In this document: positions 30,240 to 43,453 of the stretch, in pieces
Layout of the letters: each line of letters opens with the position of its first letter
How positions within the stretch are numbered: position 1 is the stretch's first letter
Assembly (NCBI GenBank): GCA_026419775.2
Contig: JAOPGA020000819.1
Span: 55,591 to 119,590, forward strand
Source: Acrasis kona
Taxonomy: Eukaryota; Heterolobosea; Eutetramitea; Acrasida; Acrasidae
Direction: 5' to 3'
Length of the DNA stretch: 64,000 nucleotides
Made by a program: the position numbers and the translations under genes
Notes under the pieces: model-generated
What the model saw: only the letters and a program-made list of their open reading frames with translations
Told to the model about the DNA's origin: nothing
The model's database searches: none

Positions 30240-31754
30240 CTACACCGATGTGATTGCCTCCATCCATTCATCTCTCTCCTTTACAGTCCCACAATAAATG
30301 GTTGCACACTCATTATTGTCCTTATCGAGTATAACAAAACTTGATCCGTTTCCACTTGTGACCGATGACAGCCGCCTTGACCTTGGAGTCAACGTAACAT
30401 CTTCTTGTCCTCTTGGTGAGGCTGGAGAAGTAGCCTCAGCTGTTGATGCAACAACATCCAGTGGTATTCTAATAATTTCTCCAACACTATTTCTCTTAGC
30501 CACAACAAGACAATCATTCAAAAGGAAGAGGCGACAAGGAAGTTTATCAGAGGTCCAGGGCAACCTGAACATCCAAGAATTTGCACTTTTATTTGATTGA
30601 GGTAACTTGCAACTGCTCTCCTTATCAGGTCCCTCCTCCTTTTTAAACCTGCGGTGGGGTTCAACAAGATCCAGTACACCAATACTGTTCTGAATATCCT
30701 TTACCTTGTTGATATTGTCCATTTCACCCTTTTTATTGTTTGTGTACCTAACAACATCGCCCATCATACCTACTACATGCCTCAAATTTTCTAATGTTTT
30801 TTGCACGCGAGCATCTTTTGATTGATGTTCGTCAGCAATACATTTTTCAAGAGTTTTTATTAAAATTTCATATCTACAGATACGTTGAACAGGAGTAATC
30901 ATTAAACTCTCTATGGAATGACTCTCCTTACTATTATCATTCTCAATGCGAATCAACTCGCTTTGAGAGCACAAAAAATCTCGAAATCTTTTATTTTTTA
31001 TTTTCTCTTGTTTGATGTTTTCACGAGCATAATTATAAGTACAAGTATAACCACAATACAATTTAAACGCTGGTATAAAATGTTTCAAAAAATCAACAAG
31101 AAGATCAACTTTGTAATATTCATAAACTGGTCTCCTGAAGATGATTTCCTTCATCGTTCGGTGTCTTTTGGTGTGGGTGATCAGGTCAATTTTATGCAGC
31201 AAAACTTTACTGACCCCAATGATGGTGCTAATGGAACCGAAATATTCTTTTATTCTATTAAATGTTATAATGGGCTCGACATTAATGTCATCAATGACTT
31301 CGAGATCTGGTTCTAATTTTTTTCTTGAAAATAAATGTTTGGTCTTCGACCATATTGAAGTTTTATTGTACATGTCTAATTCTTGTTGGAATTTTCTACG
31401 GCTTTTTTCATTATAAGCTTTTATGCCTTGAATTGTGAGCATTTCAAGTGGGTGCACGTAGTATTTTAGGAGTTGATTTAATTGCTTCATGTACACCAAC
31501 TCGGAATCATAAATCTCTTTGAAAGCCCACATTGACTGTGTGAGTTGTTGTGGTGAACTGGGCTTTGGTTGTTTGGTGAGATTTTTGACTGCATCTTTCT
31601 GAGGTTTGAAGTAATACCATGAAAGTATTATAAATAGTACACCAGCAACAATATGTGGATTTGATATTATAATCTTTAACAACCATATGACCCAATGCGA
31701 ATGGTCCGGGTTGATGTTGTTCAAGAGCACATCAACAATGGACTGTCTTGTCAT
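30240..31754 (-). CDS. Membrane-anchored RhoGEF (DH-PH)
   Basis: Guanine nucleotide exchange factor for Rho/Rac-type GTPases. I start at 31754 (MTRQSIVDVLLNN), 504 aa. A hydrophobic segment about residues 22-50 (IIISNPHIVAGVLFIILSW) precedes the catalytic region, suggesting an N-terminal membrane anchor. The Dbl-homology domain (about 75-330) has its three conserved regions: MWAFKEIYDSELVYMKQLN, a central helix set, and SLMITPVQRICRYEILIKTL. A PH domain follows (CRLFLLNDCLVVAKRNSVGE to KERDEWMEAITSV), with a Ser-rich loop inserted between strands. The gene is divergent from the RGS gene at 32017, sharing a 262-bp upstream region, so the two signalling genes may be co-regulated. Confidence 0.88.
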   Translation of the reverse strand: MTRQSIVDVLLNNINPDHSHWVIWLLKIIISNPHIVAGVLFIILSWYYFKPQKDAVKNLTKQPKPSSPQQLTQSMWAFKEIYDSELVYMKQLNQLLKYYVHPLEMLTIQGIKAYNEKSRRKFQQELDMYNKTSIWSKTKHLFSRKKLEPDLEVIDDINVEPIITFNRIKEYFGSISTIIGVSKVLLHKIDLITHTKRHRTMKEIIFRRPVYEYYKVDLLVDFLKHFIPAFKLYCGYTCTYNYARENIKQEKIKNKRFRDFLCSQSELIRIENDNSKESHSIESLMITPVQRICRYEILIKTLEKCIADEHQSKDARVQKTLENLRHVVGMMGDVVRYTNNKKGEMDNINKVKDIQNSIGVLDLVEPHRRFKKEEGPDKESSCKLPQSNKSANSWMFRLPWTSDKLPCRLFLLNDCLVVAKRNSVGEIIRIPLDVVASTAEATSPASPRGQEDVTLTPRSRRLSSVTSGNGSSFVILDKDNNECATIYCGTVKERDEWMEAITSV

Positions 31755-32016
31755 TCTTGAACGTTGACAATTACAACAAAACACAAAAACGAAGTACTCT
31801 CTGTTTGGATGGTGGTTATGGTATTCACGAGAATTGGTGAAATTTACTTGATTTGGCTTAATAAATAGTTTCAAAAACTCTACGAATCATGTCCATAATT
31901 GTGCTGTCAATGGAAACGAAAGTGGTTCAAAATTGGTTCTGCAGTGGATTCGCGGATGTATATTTAATTACATGTTCATGTTCCAAAGAATCATCTAAAA
32001 GAAATAATAACAAGCA

Positions 32017-32730
32017 ATGGCAGGAACGACGCTGACGCGACGAGAGAGTGTTATAGAGACTAAAGCGAAATCACTGACAAGGACGCTATCATTCTTCTCT
32101 TACAAAGGATCATTTAATAAATCAAACATTGAATCATCACTACCACTCAAGGATGTTTCTAATAGTCATAGTCCCGGTCAGTCTAAGAACATAACAGAGT
32201 TGTCATCAAATGAATCCTTTTCGAAAAAAGGTCTAGTGAGGATGCTATCCTTTAGAAAAAAACAAAAGCCTCCATCACCTACTCTACGTGATATCATTAA
32301 TCGGAAAAGAGTTGCATCTAGGTTCAAGAATATGGATAATGTAGACATGTTAAAAGGCCTTTTGTCAGAGGATCCAATGTTTCATGATCTACTGTTAAAG
32401 TTTGCTCGTTCTGAATTTTGCAGTGAATCTGTACTATTTTATGACCAGATAATATCTTATAAAAAATCACCACCAGAGGAAAGGAAGCTCAAGTTTCGGA
32501 TGATGTATAATGAATTCTTAATGTCAGGCAGTATATTTGAAATAAATATTGATAGCGAGACGAGGCAACTAGTGGAGACATACATTTGGTCAGATGATCC
32601 TAATTTATCTAGTGATAGTGTAGTTGAGGTATTAGAGCTAAGTGCAGTCACTTCGTTAAAAGAAGTGTTTGATAGATTTGAAATGTCAGAAACTTACAAA
32701 CTTCTTAAAAATAAAACTCCTGTACAATAA
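32017..32730 (+). CDS. RGS domain protein
   Basis: 237 aa, single exon. The N-terminal ~105 residues are basic, Ser-rich and disordered, with two copies of an R-x-LSF motif (LTRTLSFFSYKG, LVRMLSFRKKQ) that could be kinase or 14-3-3 sites. Residues about 110-235 form an RGS domain: MLKGLLSEDPMFHDLLLKFA, SEFCSESVLFYDQIISYK, IFEINIDSETRQLVE and SLKEVFDRFEMSETYKLLK align with the canonical helices. RGS domains stimulate GTP hydrolysis by G-alpha subunits. It lies head-to-head with the RhoGEF. Confidence 0.88.
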   Translation: MAGTTLTRRESVIETKAKSLTRTLSFFSYKGSFNKSNIESSLPLKDVSNSHSPGQSKNITELSSNESFSKKGLVRMLSFRKKQKPPSPTLRDIINRKRVASRFKNMDNVDMLKGLLSEDPMFHDLLLKFARSEFCSESVLFYDQIISYKKSPPEERKLKFRMMYNEFLMSGSIFEINIDSETRQLVETYIWSDDPNLSSDSVVEVLELSAVTSLKEVFDRFEMSETYKLLKNKTPVQ

Positions 32731-33064
32731 TATTACTTTTTTGTATTATAGCCATCCTTTCCCATTACATCAACTTGCTATAATATAACATTCATCTCAT
32801 AGAGAATTCTGAAATCCTTTTCTGACATGTTTTTTACTTGATCTTTTCAGTTTTACGTTCAGATGGATGGTGTGAAAAAATGTTCGGAAGAATATAAAGT
32901 GTTCGGTTGTGCCTCGTTTCTATAAATTATTGGTAGTGGTAGTCGGGCATAGTGATACCCCAAGCCTATCACAATCTGTTTCCACTTTGGTTACTTTTAC
33001 TGTCATTCCTCCTTCTGCTTCTTTGCAATTTTTGTAACGGACAAGTTGATGTCAGGCTTGTGTT
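32731..33064. other. Spacer upstream of VPS13; nothing recognised
   Basis: 334 bp between two plus-strand genes, T-rich near its 3' half, no supported open frame. It presumably contains the VPS13 promoter. Confidence 0.3.
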
Positions 33065-36000
33065 ATGCTAATTGAACAGATTGTGTCTGCACTACTTGTG
33101 CCTTATCTAGAAGAATATGTCGAGAATTTCGATAGAAAGCAAATAGACATCGCTTTGATGTCTGGAAAGATAACATTACAGAATATACACTTGAAGAAAT
33201 ATGCATTGGACAACATTGGTCCAGATATCCCGGTTGCGATAGCACATGGGTTTTTGGGTTCACTAGTGATTAACATTCCCTGGACGAGTTTGCGAAGCAC
33301 CGCTGTCACCGCTGAGATCAACGACGTGTTTCTAATCTTACGACCAAAGAAAGGAATTATTTATGACGAACAAGAGGAAATACTCAGAGATGACGAAATG
33401 AAGAGGAGGAGATTGCAAAAGTACGAAGCGAACAAGCTTGGAAAAAGTTACAAAAAAACTGACAAGAAGAAAGAAGAGGAAGATGGGTTCATGGATAAAC
33501 TCATCGTGACGATTTTGAACAATATACACGTCACAGTCAAAAATATTCACATTCGTTATGAAGACACCACTACAAATCCACAAGTGAGCATATATACATC
33601 ATGCACTTTTTACTAAATTATATAGCATCCGTTAACCATGGGAATTGTAATAGAAAGTGTTTTCGTAAAGACCACGGATGAAAACTGGCAATCTACATTC
33701 ATAAAAGAAGTAGCAGACGTCACGTACAAGGTATGTATTCGTGATGCACTCACTCACAGTCATAGTTATTTGAGCTGAATAGGTTTGCCATTTACATGAA
33801 TCATGATGAGGATCCATTTGAGGACTTTATATCAATGACAACAGATGCCAAGTCTCAAGTATCAAAACGCATGCAACATCTCTTGACAAGAACAGAACAT
33901 CAATACCTTCTCAAGCCAGTGAGTGGGTGCCTGCGACTTACAATGCAAAAGTTGGCCCTTAACGTTGATCTCACAAAACCTCAATTTGATGCGGAACTAA
34001 TTTTTGAAGATTTGGACTTTACTTTACTAGATAAACAATACAAAGATGTGTTCAGTCTGATTGAATATTTCACAACGTATCCAAAACTTTCACGCGTATG
34101 ATGACATTTTTTATAATCATTCATCCATATATAGTTTAGAAGCTTCAGACCCATTCGCAAGATCATTGACGATCCTTGTTCTTGGTGGCAGTACGCATGT
34201 AAGTTTACTTTGAATGAAAACATTTAATTTCTTCATAGTCAGAGCAACAAAGCAGAACGTATTTGAGAGATCAGAAATGTACAAAGCACAACAAAAGCTC
34301 AAGGACCTCATCAAAGAGAAAGATGAATCCATCTACACAGAGTTATATAAAAGATACGTTGAGGTGCCTTGGCTCGAACCCCTCAAGAAACCTGATGAGG
34401 AAACAATGAAAAAGATTGAAAAACGAAGGACGACCGATGAGATCATACAGTATGTGAATCATTTCCAACAACCTAACGTGTTAGTTTCCGAAAAATCGCC
34501 AACCAGCAGATTATAAAGGAAGCTGAAATTTACGAAGCATGGTGGGACAAGCAAGTAAAAAGTCAACCTCTGAAAGCAGTTCAAAACAAAACCAAAAATT
34601 GGTTTGGATGGGGTTACGAAGCTGAGAATGTAGCCATACCCGCACCAGGAGTGGTCAAACTTACGGAACAAGTCAAAAGTGAAATATTAAGGAATGTACT
34701 TGGAGCCGATCAGAGCAAATCAAAACCTCCACCACCAGACGTAAGTCAAACATTTTTAACACGTACTAATCATTGTCAAGTATGTGAAAATGAAACTTCA
34801 AGTACATTTAAAATCAGGTTCCTTCACGTTAGCAGATACATTCCAAACCAATTCTCATCGACCCATTGTGAGCGTTACGTTCACCAACCTAATATCCAAC
34901 ATTCAATTCAAACAAGGATCGTTCAAAGTAAGCGATCACTTTTTGACGCTCTCTAACAATGTGATAGTGCATCATGAACATGGAAGAAATTGGAATATTG
35001 GACAAGTGCAATCAGGGATCACAATTCTACAAGATTTTAGCAAGGCGCAAAACAAAATTCTCCCGATCTCAATTCCTGTCCATATTCTTTGAAAAGATTC
35101 CAACAGCAGACAATGACAATGATTTTAACATTATGGTCAACATGGATCGTGTGGATCTCGTCATCAGCCTCAAACTTTTACAAAGAATAAGTAAGCTCAA
35201 CGAAACATTACAAATACTAAAAAATCGTTCAGCAAGTTTTTTAATTTTCGATCACGTCAATTTGAAACATCTCGAGCAACAAGCCAGATTAAAGTTCTTC
35301 AAATTAAAAAAAATCATCAAGTCGGAAATTCAAAAAGCACTCGATTCGAAACATCCTATCGGAATCGTATTGGAAATTAGAGCGCCCAACATCATCTTAC
35401 CACTAGATCCAGAATCAAAAAATACGCCATTCTTATTGTTCGATCTTGGTCAGTTGAAATTAAAAAGTGATCATTCGGATCGCGCCAATTACAATAAATT
35501 CATACAAGAACATCCAGATACGACTTTTAAAGATTTGAATTCCCTATTCGATCGTTACATTTTGGAAATGAGGGATATTCAAATTCTAGTGCCCAAGATC
35601 CCCGCGGACGAATTTTTCGAATTATATTGTGCATTACCGGAACAATTCGATTCGCAACATTTATCATTTCGACAACCTGAATTTCTACAAACCATCCATC
35701 TCATGGAAAAAATCAGTTTCGAATTACAAGCATGTAAATCGATCGCACCCGAAAAAGCAAATGATATCTTGTTGCTCACGGGAATGATACCGAGCATAAG
35801 TGTTAATTTATCGCCTGCCAAATTAAAAACATGCATGATGATTTTGGATGAGGTCAATTCGGCAATCGATAATCCTACTGGACAAAGTGCCAGCGATGTG
35901 AGATTGAGTGGATATTTGATGGTTGACGTTGCTCCCATCATGTTGGAAGGTAAGCCATTGGCCATTACAGAGTGCGTGTGGAGACGGTGTTGGATCGAAG

Positions 36001-39000
36001 TGAGGTCCACTAGGAAAATGATCATTTATGAAGTATTGGACGAAATCAATCATGACGATGACGATCGAGATGGAAATTTACAAATTGTAATTCCGAATGG
36101 GGATTTGAAGAATGTGGATTTGAGTCAAGTACCTCCAAAGAAGAAGCAACAAATTGCAATCATTAATTTGGACAAGTACATTTCCGTTCAAATGCTCGAT
36201 GGCAATCAATTTCATTTGACATTACCACAATTAGATTCCAATTTGGAATTTACCATGATGGCCAAAGATTCGAATTCTTTAGAAAAGTGGACATCCAGTC
36301 TCAAATTATTATTCGAGAGTTACAAAACAAATTTCTTCATTGGAGACGTGACGGATACCGTAATCGAAGATATCAAAGAAGATGCATCGAGTACTCTCAA
36401 GCAAGAAGAAATACCGCCGCCACCCATCGCAGAGCGATCGCTCGAACAAGGAATTGCAAAATTTGATTTTCGATTACATTCATGTACCATCCATTTCACA
36501 AACAAATCGGAACAAGTATTCGCGAGTGTCGATTTTAAACAATTAAACATGTCATTTAGACATTGTACGCACGATACTAGTTTTGTGATTCACTTACATT
36601 CGTTACTCGTAAAGTACATGCAACACATGATGATGATTCAATCCGAAAATTGTTCGTCCATGGATCACTTGATGAAAATAAGTATGGTGAGAGCGACCAG
36701 AAAATCGCCACTGTATGACGAACGTGGATTGATTGTTCTTTGTGCAGTATTTCAAAACATTAAAATGAATGCTGATCCAAATGCAATTAGCGAATTCATA
36801 CAATTTGGTTATGATTTACAAGATGTGATGGATAAGTTGAACGATCATCGGAATATATTTAGTACGAGAATCGATCAACATCAAAACAAATCGTCATCAA
36901 ATCATGATGATTCGATCGCCCCACCTAATCAACAACCACTCGTCATGATCATGGATGCATCTCTCGGTTCCATTCATTTACAATTATATCATCATGAATT
37001 AATGTTGGCCACATTGAACATGTCATCTAGTGATTTCAACGTCAAATATTCCATCGGCGGTACCAATCACACGAGCGAAACACTTCCCTCTCAATTATTT
37101 GTACATGGTAAATTAGGTAATTTGATCATCACCGATCAATCCATTCCCAATTCACTCTACTCTGAAATACTAGGATTCGGTAGCAAAGAGGAAGGTAGTT
37201 TGATCACATTTACTTATCATCACAAATTCGTTCCCAATGGGATCGAAATGGACGGAGATGAATTTATTTACAATCAAGCATTTACTGCTCAGCTCAAAGC
37301 CATACGTTACGTACACGTACAGAAATTCGTTCAGCGATTACAGGCCTATATAAGAGGTCCATTGGGCGAAGCACTCGGTAGAGAAGAAGCCAGAAGAGTA
37401 GAAGATCACTTGAACGTGAAACCAATGTTGACCGTAGAGGCACCGAAGGTTGGTAACCTCAACGGAGTGCACGTACGGTTATCGATCGATATGACCAGTC
37501 CCATTATCGAAATTCCGAGTTCATATCAATCGAGAGATTTATTCGTGGCCAATTTGGGAAATTTACAAATTTCGACGGGCATGATCAAAAATCAAGATTC
37601 GAATTTGTTGATCGATAGAATGGTGGTCACTTTGAATAACATGTATTTGGCCAGTGTGTTTGGATCGGATGTGGTGAGAGCTGTGGATGATGTTAATGTT
37701 GAGTTGACCATCGATAGGTGTTTACAATCAACCGATAGAAATTCACAAGATGATAAAAATCCATTCCAAGACACAATACCCCATACTAGCATCAAAGTAC
37801 AAATTAGCGATGTTGCATTCAGAATGAGTCAACATCAGTACCAATTGATTTTCACAATGATCCATTCCAACATTATGGACGGTCTCACTTCCATTCAAGA
37901 AGAACGTGAATTTTATCAATCCATCGGTAGTGTAATCAAGAGAAGAAAAGTTAATAAAAAAATTCCAGAGACGTTAGTGTCTCCCATTTCCACTTCTCGT
38001 AATGTAGAAAAGAGTTTACAAGTAACTGTTCATGTTCCACAAATGCACGTTAGTTTGTTAAGAGGTAGTGGATCTTCTTTACAAGATTCCATCGCTCAAT
38101 TAGACATCGTGACCTTGCACGTCTCGCACGTTTTGTATGTTGATTCTCAACAACACACTAGAGTGACTTTAGATTCCATGACTGGTCGTGATGTGCGTTG
38201 TAATACCAAAAATAGATTCGTCCAAATTTATTCCAGCGGAGAAACCAATAGGGATGAAAAGTGTTTTGAGTTGGATTCTCAAATACGTTATGGCGATCAC
38301 ACCATCACTTTGAATTTATCCGATCCAAAATTAGTTTTTGTTCCTGATGTTGTTTTGGAATTTAAGAAGTTCTTCACGGACACCAATTACTCATATGAGG
38401 CCATATCCAACTCCAACTCACCAACCGAAAAAATCATCACCCAAAATCAAGATGATCAACAAAATGAATCAAGAGATTCGATCGAAAATCAAACGTCCAT
38501 TCCAGAATCACCAACGTCAGAATCACAATCCACCATTAAATTTATTGGTAAATTTGGCAAACCAAGCATACAATTACCTCAAGATTTTACCAATTTGAAT
38601 TGTAGATCGTTGGTACTGCAGGGAGCATTTGAAATGGATTACACGAGTTGTGGAGATTACCAAGAACAATTTACCATTCAAATCTACGGAGTCACCGCAT
38701 TCATACAGAAATGTAACGAGAGCACGTCCATCGTCGAACCCATCAAATTATTTGCACAAATTCATGTTCAATCTGATCCAGATTACGACACGAAAAGAAA
38801 AAATCATCATGGCCATCGAAGAGGGTGGAGTGAGCAGAGTTAGTTATCAAGATGTGAAATTGATTTTTGGAATCATTTCAGAATTTACGGCCAATGATAC
38901 CACAGTAAAAGATGATGATGATGACAAAGAACAACAAAACACATCGAATAGCGAACCTACATCTCCGATGGTTGCATCCACTAGTGATCAATTGCTAATC

Positions 39001-42000
39001 GATGAACATTTGTTCAGTCAACCACAACGAAATCGAAGCGAATCGTCATCGGTGATGGTCATGATTCAAAATGACATTCAACAAAATTTGAAGAAATTCC
39101 AATCCAGTACCCATTTCTCATTCGTCACATCACATCACGACATTTCGATTCTAATCGTGGATGACATTAGAGGATACGACATTCCGCTGATCGACATTCA
39201 TTTGAATCAATTTGGAATCGACGGAAGATTGTTACACACCAAAATGGAAATCACAGCACATGCCACCGTATCCTTTTATTGTTTTGCAAAATATTACAAT
39301 TTCAAAAATGCAGAATGGGAACCCATCGTGGAACAAAATTCGACACCATTCGAAATCGTATACGTCAGAGAACCAAGCGAATCGAATCGAGACGTAAATT
39401 CTGATAAATTACAATTCAGATCGTTGGAAACGATTAATGTAAATGTAACACACGCCATGATTCAGACATGCGTGGATACTAGTCGATTGTGGATGGACGC
39501 ATTATTGACCAACGAACAACCAGCGATACCCGTTCGCTTCGAACCCTTTTCCATCAAGAACGAAACCGGATTGAACGCTCTATTCTACAAGGAAGAATCC
39601 ATGGTAAATTTTCCAAATTTCGATCCCATTTTAATCTATTTTTAGAATCAAATTAGAGAATTGACACAAGAAGAAATTCGATTTGGATTTGAAGATTTTA
39701 GAACGAAGGAATTTAAAAATAGCAAACAATATATTTTTGTGATGATCGAAAATAATCCACCTCACAAAGTATTGGTCAACAAGGACGACAAGCATTACTT
39801 TATCGTCACTTATCAAATTGCAAACAGACAACATCAGAGCACCATATGCGTACAAATTGAATTGACTCAGGGAAGAAAAATGATCACTTTACATTCGGGA
39901 ATTAAAATTTGTAATCAATCCACGCATGAATTTGAAATGGGCGTAAATGTTCACAAACAATTACAACCGGTATCGATTGGTTCGTTACAACCCAATCAAA
40001 GCATGTACGTACCTGTGCATTACATCACCGACGGTAGTTTGTGCATGAAACCTGCTCCTTACAAGGACCTGACTTTTAAATGGAGCGACAAGAGCGATGA
40101 ATACTCCTTAAAGTACTTGTGTAAACAACAACATTGTAAAAAAATGTTATTGCATTGTAAACAAGACGAAAAAAATAAAAAAAGTAGACAACGATTTTAT
40201 ATAATCGTTGATGTGAGTCAACACCATAACGTACACGGTGCTAGAAGTAATGTTCATAACGTTGATGTTTGTTTGGTGTTGAAACCTCCGTTGGCCATCG
40301 AGAATTTACTATCTTGTCCCATCCAATACACCTTGTTCACTAGAATGGATAACAATCAAGATGTTGTCCAGGAACATCAGGTCAATAACGCTCCTTTGAA
40401 AATGACTGGTAAATGGACTGGTTCTCTACAAAAAGGCGAAAAGTACTATTTGTATACCGTGAATATGAACAAGAGCGTTTGGTTGAAAATAAATTTGATG
40501 AGCGACGACCACGAGTGGACGTGTAGCGATTACAATTTAATTTATTCCACCAATAAACATTCTCATTGGGATTCCTTCTGTACCGTGAGAGATGAAAGGC
40601 ACAGAGAGCTACGCATCAAAATTGATTATAACACATCGGGTGACGAATGTTATCATCAAGTCTTTGTATATGCTTCCTATTGGATCATGAATCACTCCAA
40701 CAGTCAATTATGCATACTCAATCCATCAGAACTTGTCGCAGGTAGCTTCGATAAGAACAACACTTTAATGTTCGATTACACCCACTCCAACGTCATCTTC
40801 TCCAATCAAATTAGCGTCATGCTGAGCCAAGTCAATCCTAAAGCATGCACCCCATTCAACATTGATGCCATCAAGCAACCCATGGACATTAGAGTGAGCG
40901 ATAAACATTTTGGAGTGCACGTGGACATTGGATCGGGTCCGTACAAGAGAACCAAAATGGTAACCATTTCACCAAGACTCGTGGCCATCAACAACACCAA
41001 CAAGACCATCCAAATCAAAAGATATCAACAATCGCCCCATCAACAACAAACGGTGACCATCCCCCCCAACGATTCCTCTCACATTCATTTCCATCACGAT
41101 CAACAAGACGCCAACAACCAAAACACCACCTTGGCCAGCATCTCCATTCCTGGTTTCGAATGGTCATCTCCATTCAGAGTAAATGCAATGGGCGAAATAC
41201 CACTTATCCTCCGTAAAGAATCCAATCAAAGAATCATCTTTGTGACCGTAAGAATCTATCAAAATCAAGCCACGTTGTTCATGGTGGTGGAACGTTCCAA
41301 ACAACCTCCTTATTACATCAACAACCAAACGGATCACGACATGATGATTATGCAAAAGAATGTAAATGATAAGAAACACTTGATCAAGGCAGGAGTGAGA
41401 GTGGCTTACTCATGGCCCGATCAAAACGCACCTCATACCCTATTGTTATGGGCGAATGATTCTCCACAAATGGGCACTTCGTTAGATATCGATGTGGTGA
41501 GCAGCAAGAGAGTGATCAAATTGAAACAATTAAAAAAAAATTTAATCATACAGGTGAGCGCACAGGGATTAACTAGAGTGGTTCATATCAAACAACAATC
41601 GGATCATAACACACAAGAAGCTGGATTACACGTGGAGAGTCAACAAGATTTGGAATATAATCGACCCATCTTGATTCAATTCGGCATCCAATTAAAAGGA
41701 ATTGGAATTTCGTTCATCGATCAGAAACCAAGAGAGATTTTATATGCTTCTTTTGAAAATGTTTTATTCATGTTTAGCATGAGCGACGTTCGACAATTCG
41801 TAGAATTCAAATTACATCGCATTCAGGTCAATAATCAATTACATGGTTGTTTGTTCCCCGTAGTGTTTGCCAATCACAAGAAATTAGAATCTGATTTTTT
41901 TCAATTTAGTTTGGTGAGGGGTCATTTGGAATCTAGTTTTGATTATGTGCCCTATGTGAACGTGTTGTTACAAGAATGTGATTTGATGATTGATTTGAAT

Positions 42001-43407
42001 CTGATCGTGATCGTGACCAACATGTTATTAGGGTTCGTTCCATCATCTTGGAACGAATCATCGTCACAATCACAATTACCTACTCCACAATTACATTTTG
42101 AATCTAGAAAGATTTATTGTGAATTGTTACAATTGCTTCCCGTAAAGGTCAATGTCACGTTTATATGCGACCAAACAGAAACCAATAACAACGAACAAGA
42201 CGATGTTAATCATAATCAAGGTAACGCTGCTCTTTTGATCTTACAAACACTAGGAGCGTCTCTTAACGTGAATATTGATAGAGTACCGGTGCGTCTCAAT
42301 GCACTAGTGCTTCGTCATCACTTTTTATCAAGAGATGCACTGGGGGATCAACTAATCAAACACTATCATAAATTCCTCATCATGGAAATGTATAAAATTA
42401 TAGGTAGCTTTGCATTCATCGGCAATCCAATCGGATTACTTAATGACATTGACACTGGAGTGCACGACATGTTTTATGAACCATGGAACAGCATCGATAA
42501 ATCATCGGAGGAATTCACTAACGAACTGGCACGTGGTGGTGTTTCGTTGATTAAGCATTCCATTCATGGTGCTTTTAATAGTGCCAGTAAAGTCACGGAG
42601 ACGATTGGCAATGGTATATCGTATTTGACGATGGATCCTGATTATCAGGAACAACGTCGCTTGATGCAGCGACATAAACCAAAGCATGCTGGAGAGGGCA
42701 TTGTCACTGGTTTGCAGGCGTTTGCGGGTAGTTTGATGGATGGTGTGTCCGGCATCATTACCAAACCTATCCAAGGTGCATCGAGAGATGGCCTGAGTGG
42801 ATTTATAAGAGGTGTTGGTAAGGGCATAGTGGGCGTGCCTTTGAAACCAGTTGCTGCTATTGTGGACATGACCCATAAAACTGCAGAGGGTGTTCGAAAT
42901 ACAACAACGTATTTTGAAACGGAGGAGAGAATAAGGACGAGAAGACCTCGTGCATTTAATATGGATGGCACGGTGGTCCCGTTCGATGAGAGGAGTGCGC
43001 TGGGCCAGGACGTCTTGTATGGACTGGAGCAAGGTAAATACTTGAAGAGAAATGATGTGTATTTGTATCATTGTGACCTTGTTACGATGGGTTGTTATTT
43101 AATGTTGTCTTTTAGTGATGTGTTCTTGTTGTCCAAATCTGAACCCACTAGTGTTCAGTGGCATCATCCCATGCATGAGTTGAATCATGCAGTGGTGATG
43201 AAGATTGAGAATGATTCTTGTTGGTTGGCTAGATTTGTTCTGACTCCGGAGGCAGCTGACAAGAACGCTGGTTGGTTTTCTTCTGGGGTTAGCGAGAGAA
43301 GTTTGAGAATTTATGATCAAAACGAAGCTGACCAATGCGAAATATTGTGTACAAAAATCAGAGCCATTTTAGCGAATCGAGTGCTTCCTTCTTCTAGAAT
43401 GATTTAA
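33065..43407 (+). CDS. VPS13: VPS13 family bridge-like lipid-transfer protein
   Basis: Giant rod that moves lipids between membranes at contact sites, about 3333 aa. Exons are 33065-33583, 33626-33730, 33775-34095, 34135-34198, 34239-34453, 34507-34740 (start uncertain by 3 nt), 34781-34927, 34968-39603 and 39646-43407. Introns are 39-53 nt. The Chorein_N start (MLIEQIVSALLVPYLEEYVE), HPLTMGIVIESVFVKTTDENW, the WWQYA helix and EAEIYEAWWDKQ are typical. A PH domain is inserted at about residues 845-1000 (RLSGYLMVDV... SLEKWTSSLKLLF). The VAB/SHR-BD region and the C-terminal ATG-C motif (FIGNPIGLLNDIDTG) with PH-like tail are present. One extra A in the A6 run at 38798-38803 breaks exon 8; removing it makes the whole CDS divisible by three. 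AATAAA overlaps the stop. Confidence 0.95.
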
Positions 43408-43453
43408 TAAATATTAATCGAAATATCATGATTTTATTATATGTACTGATGTT

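Noticed and set aside
34360-34375. GGCTCGAACCCC inside VPS13, resembling a tRNA B box
   Set aside because: No acceptor, D or anticodon arms can be built around it, and it lies in a conserved coding exon.
34454-34509. A 29-32-nt intron option in VPS13 exon 5/6
   Set aside because: Shorter than any other intron seen; the 53- or 56-nt alternative keeps the frame and is preferred, though 3 nt remain ambiguous.
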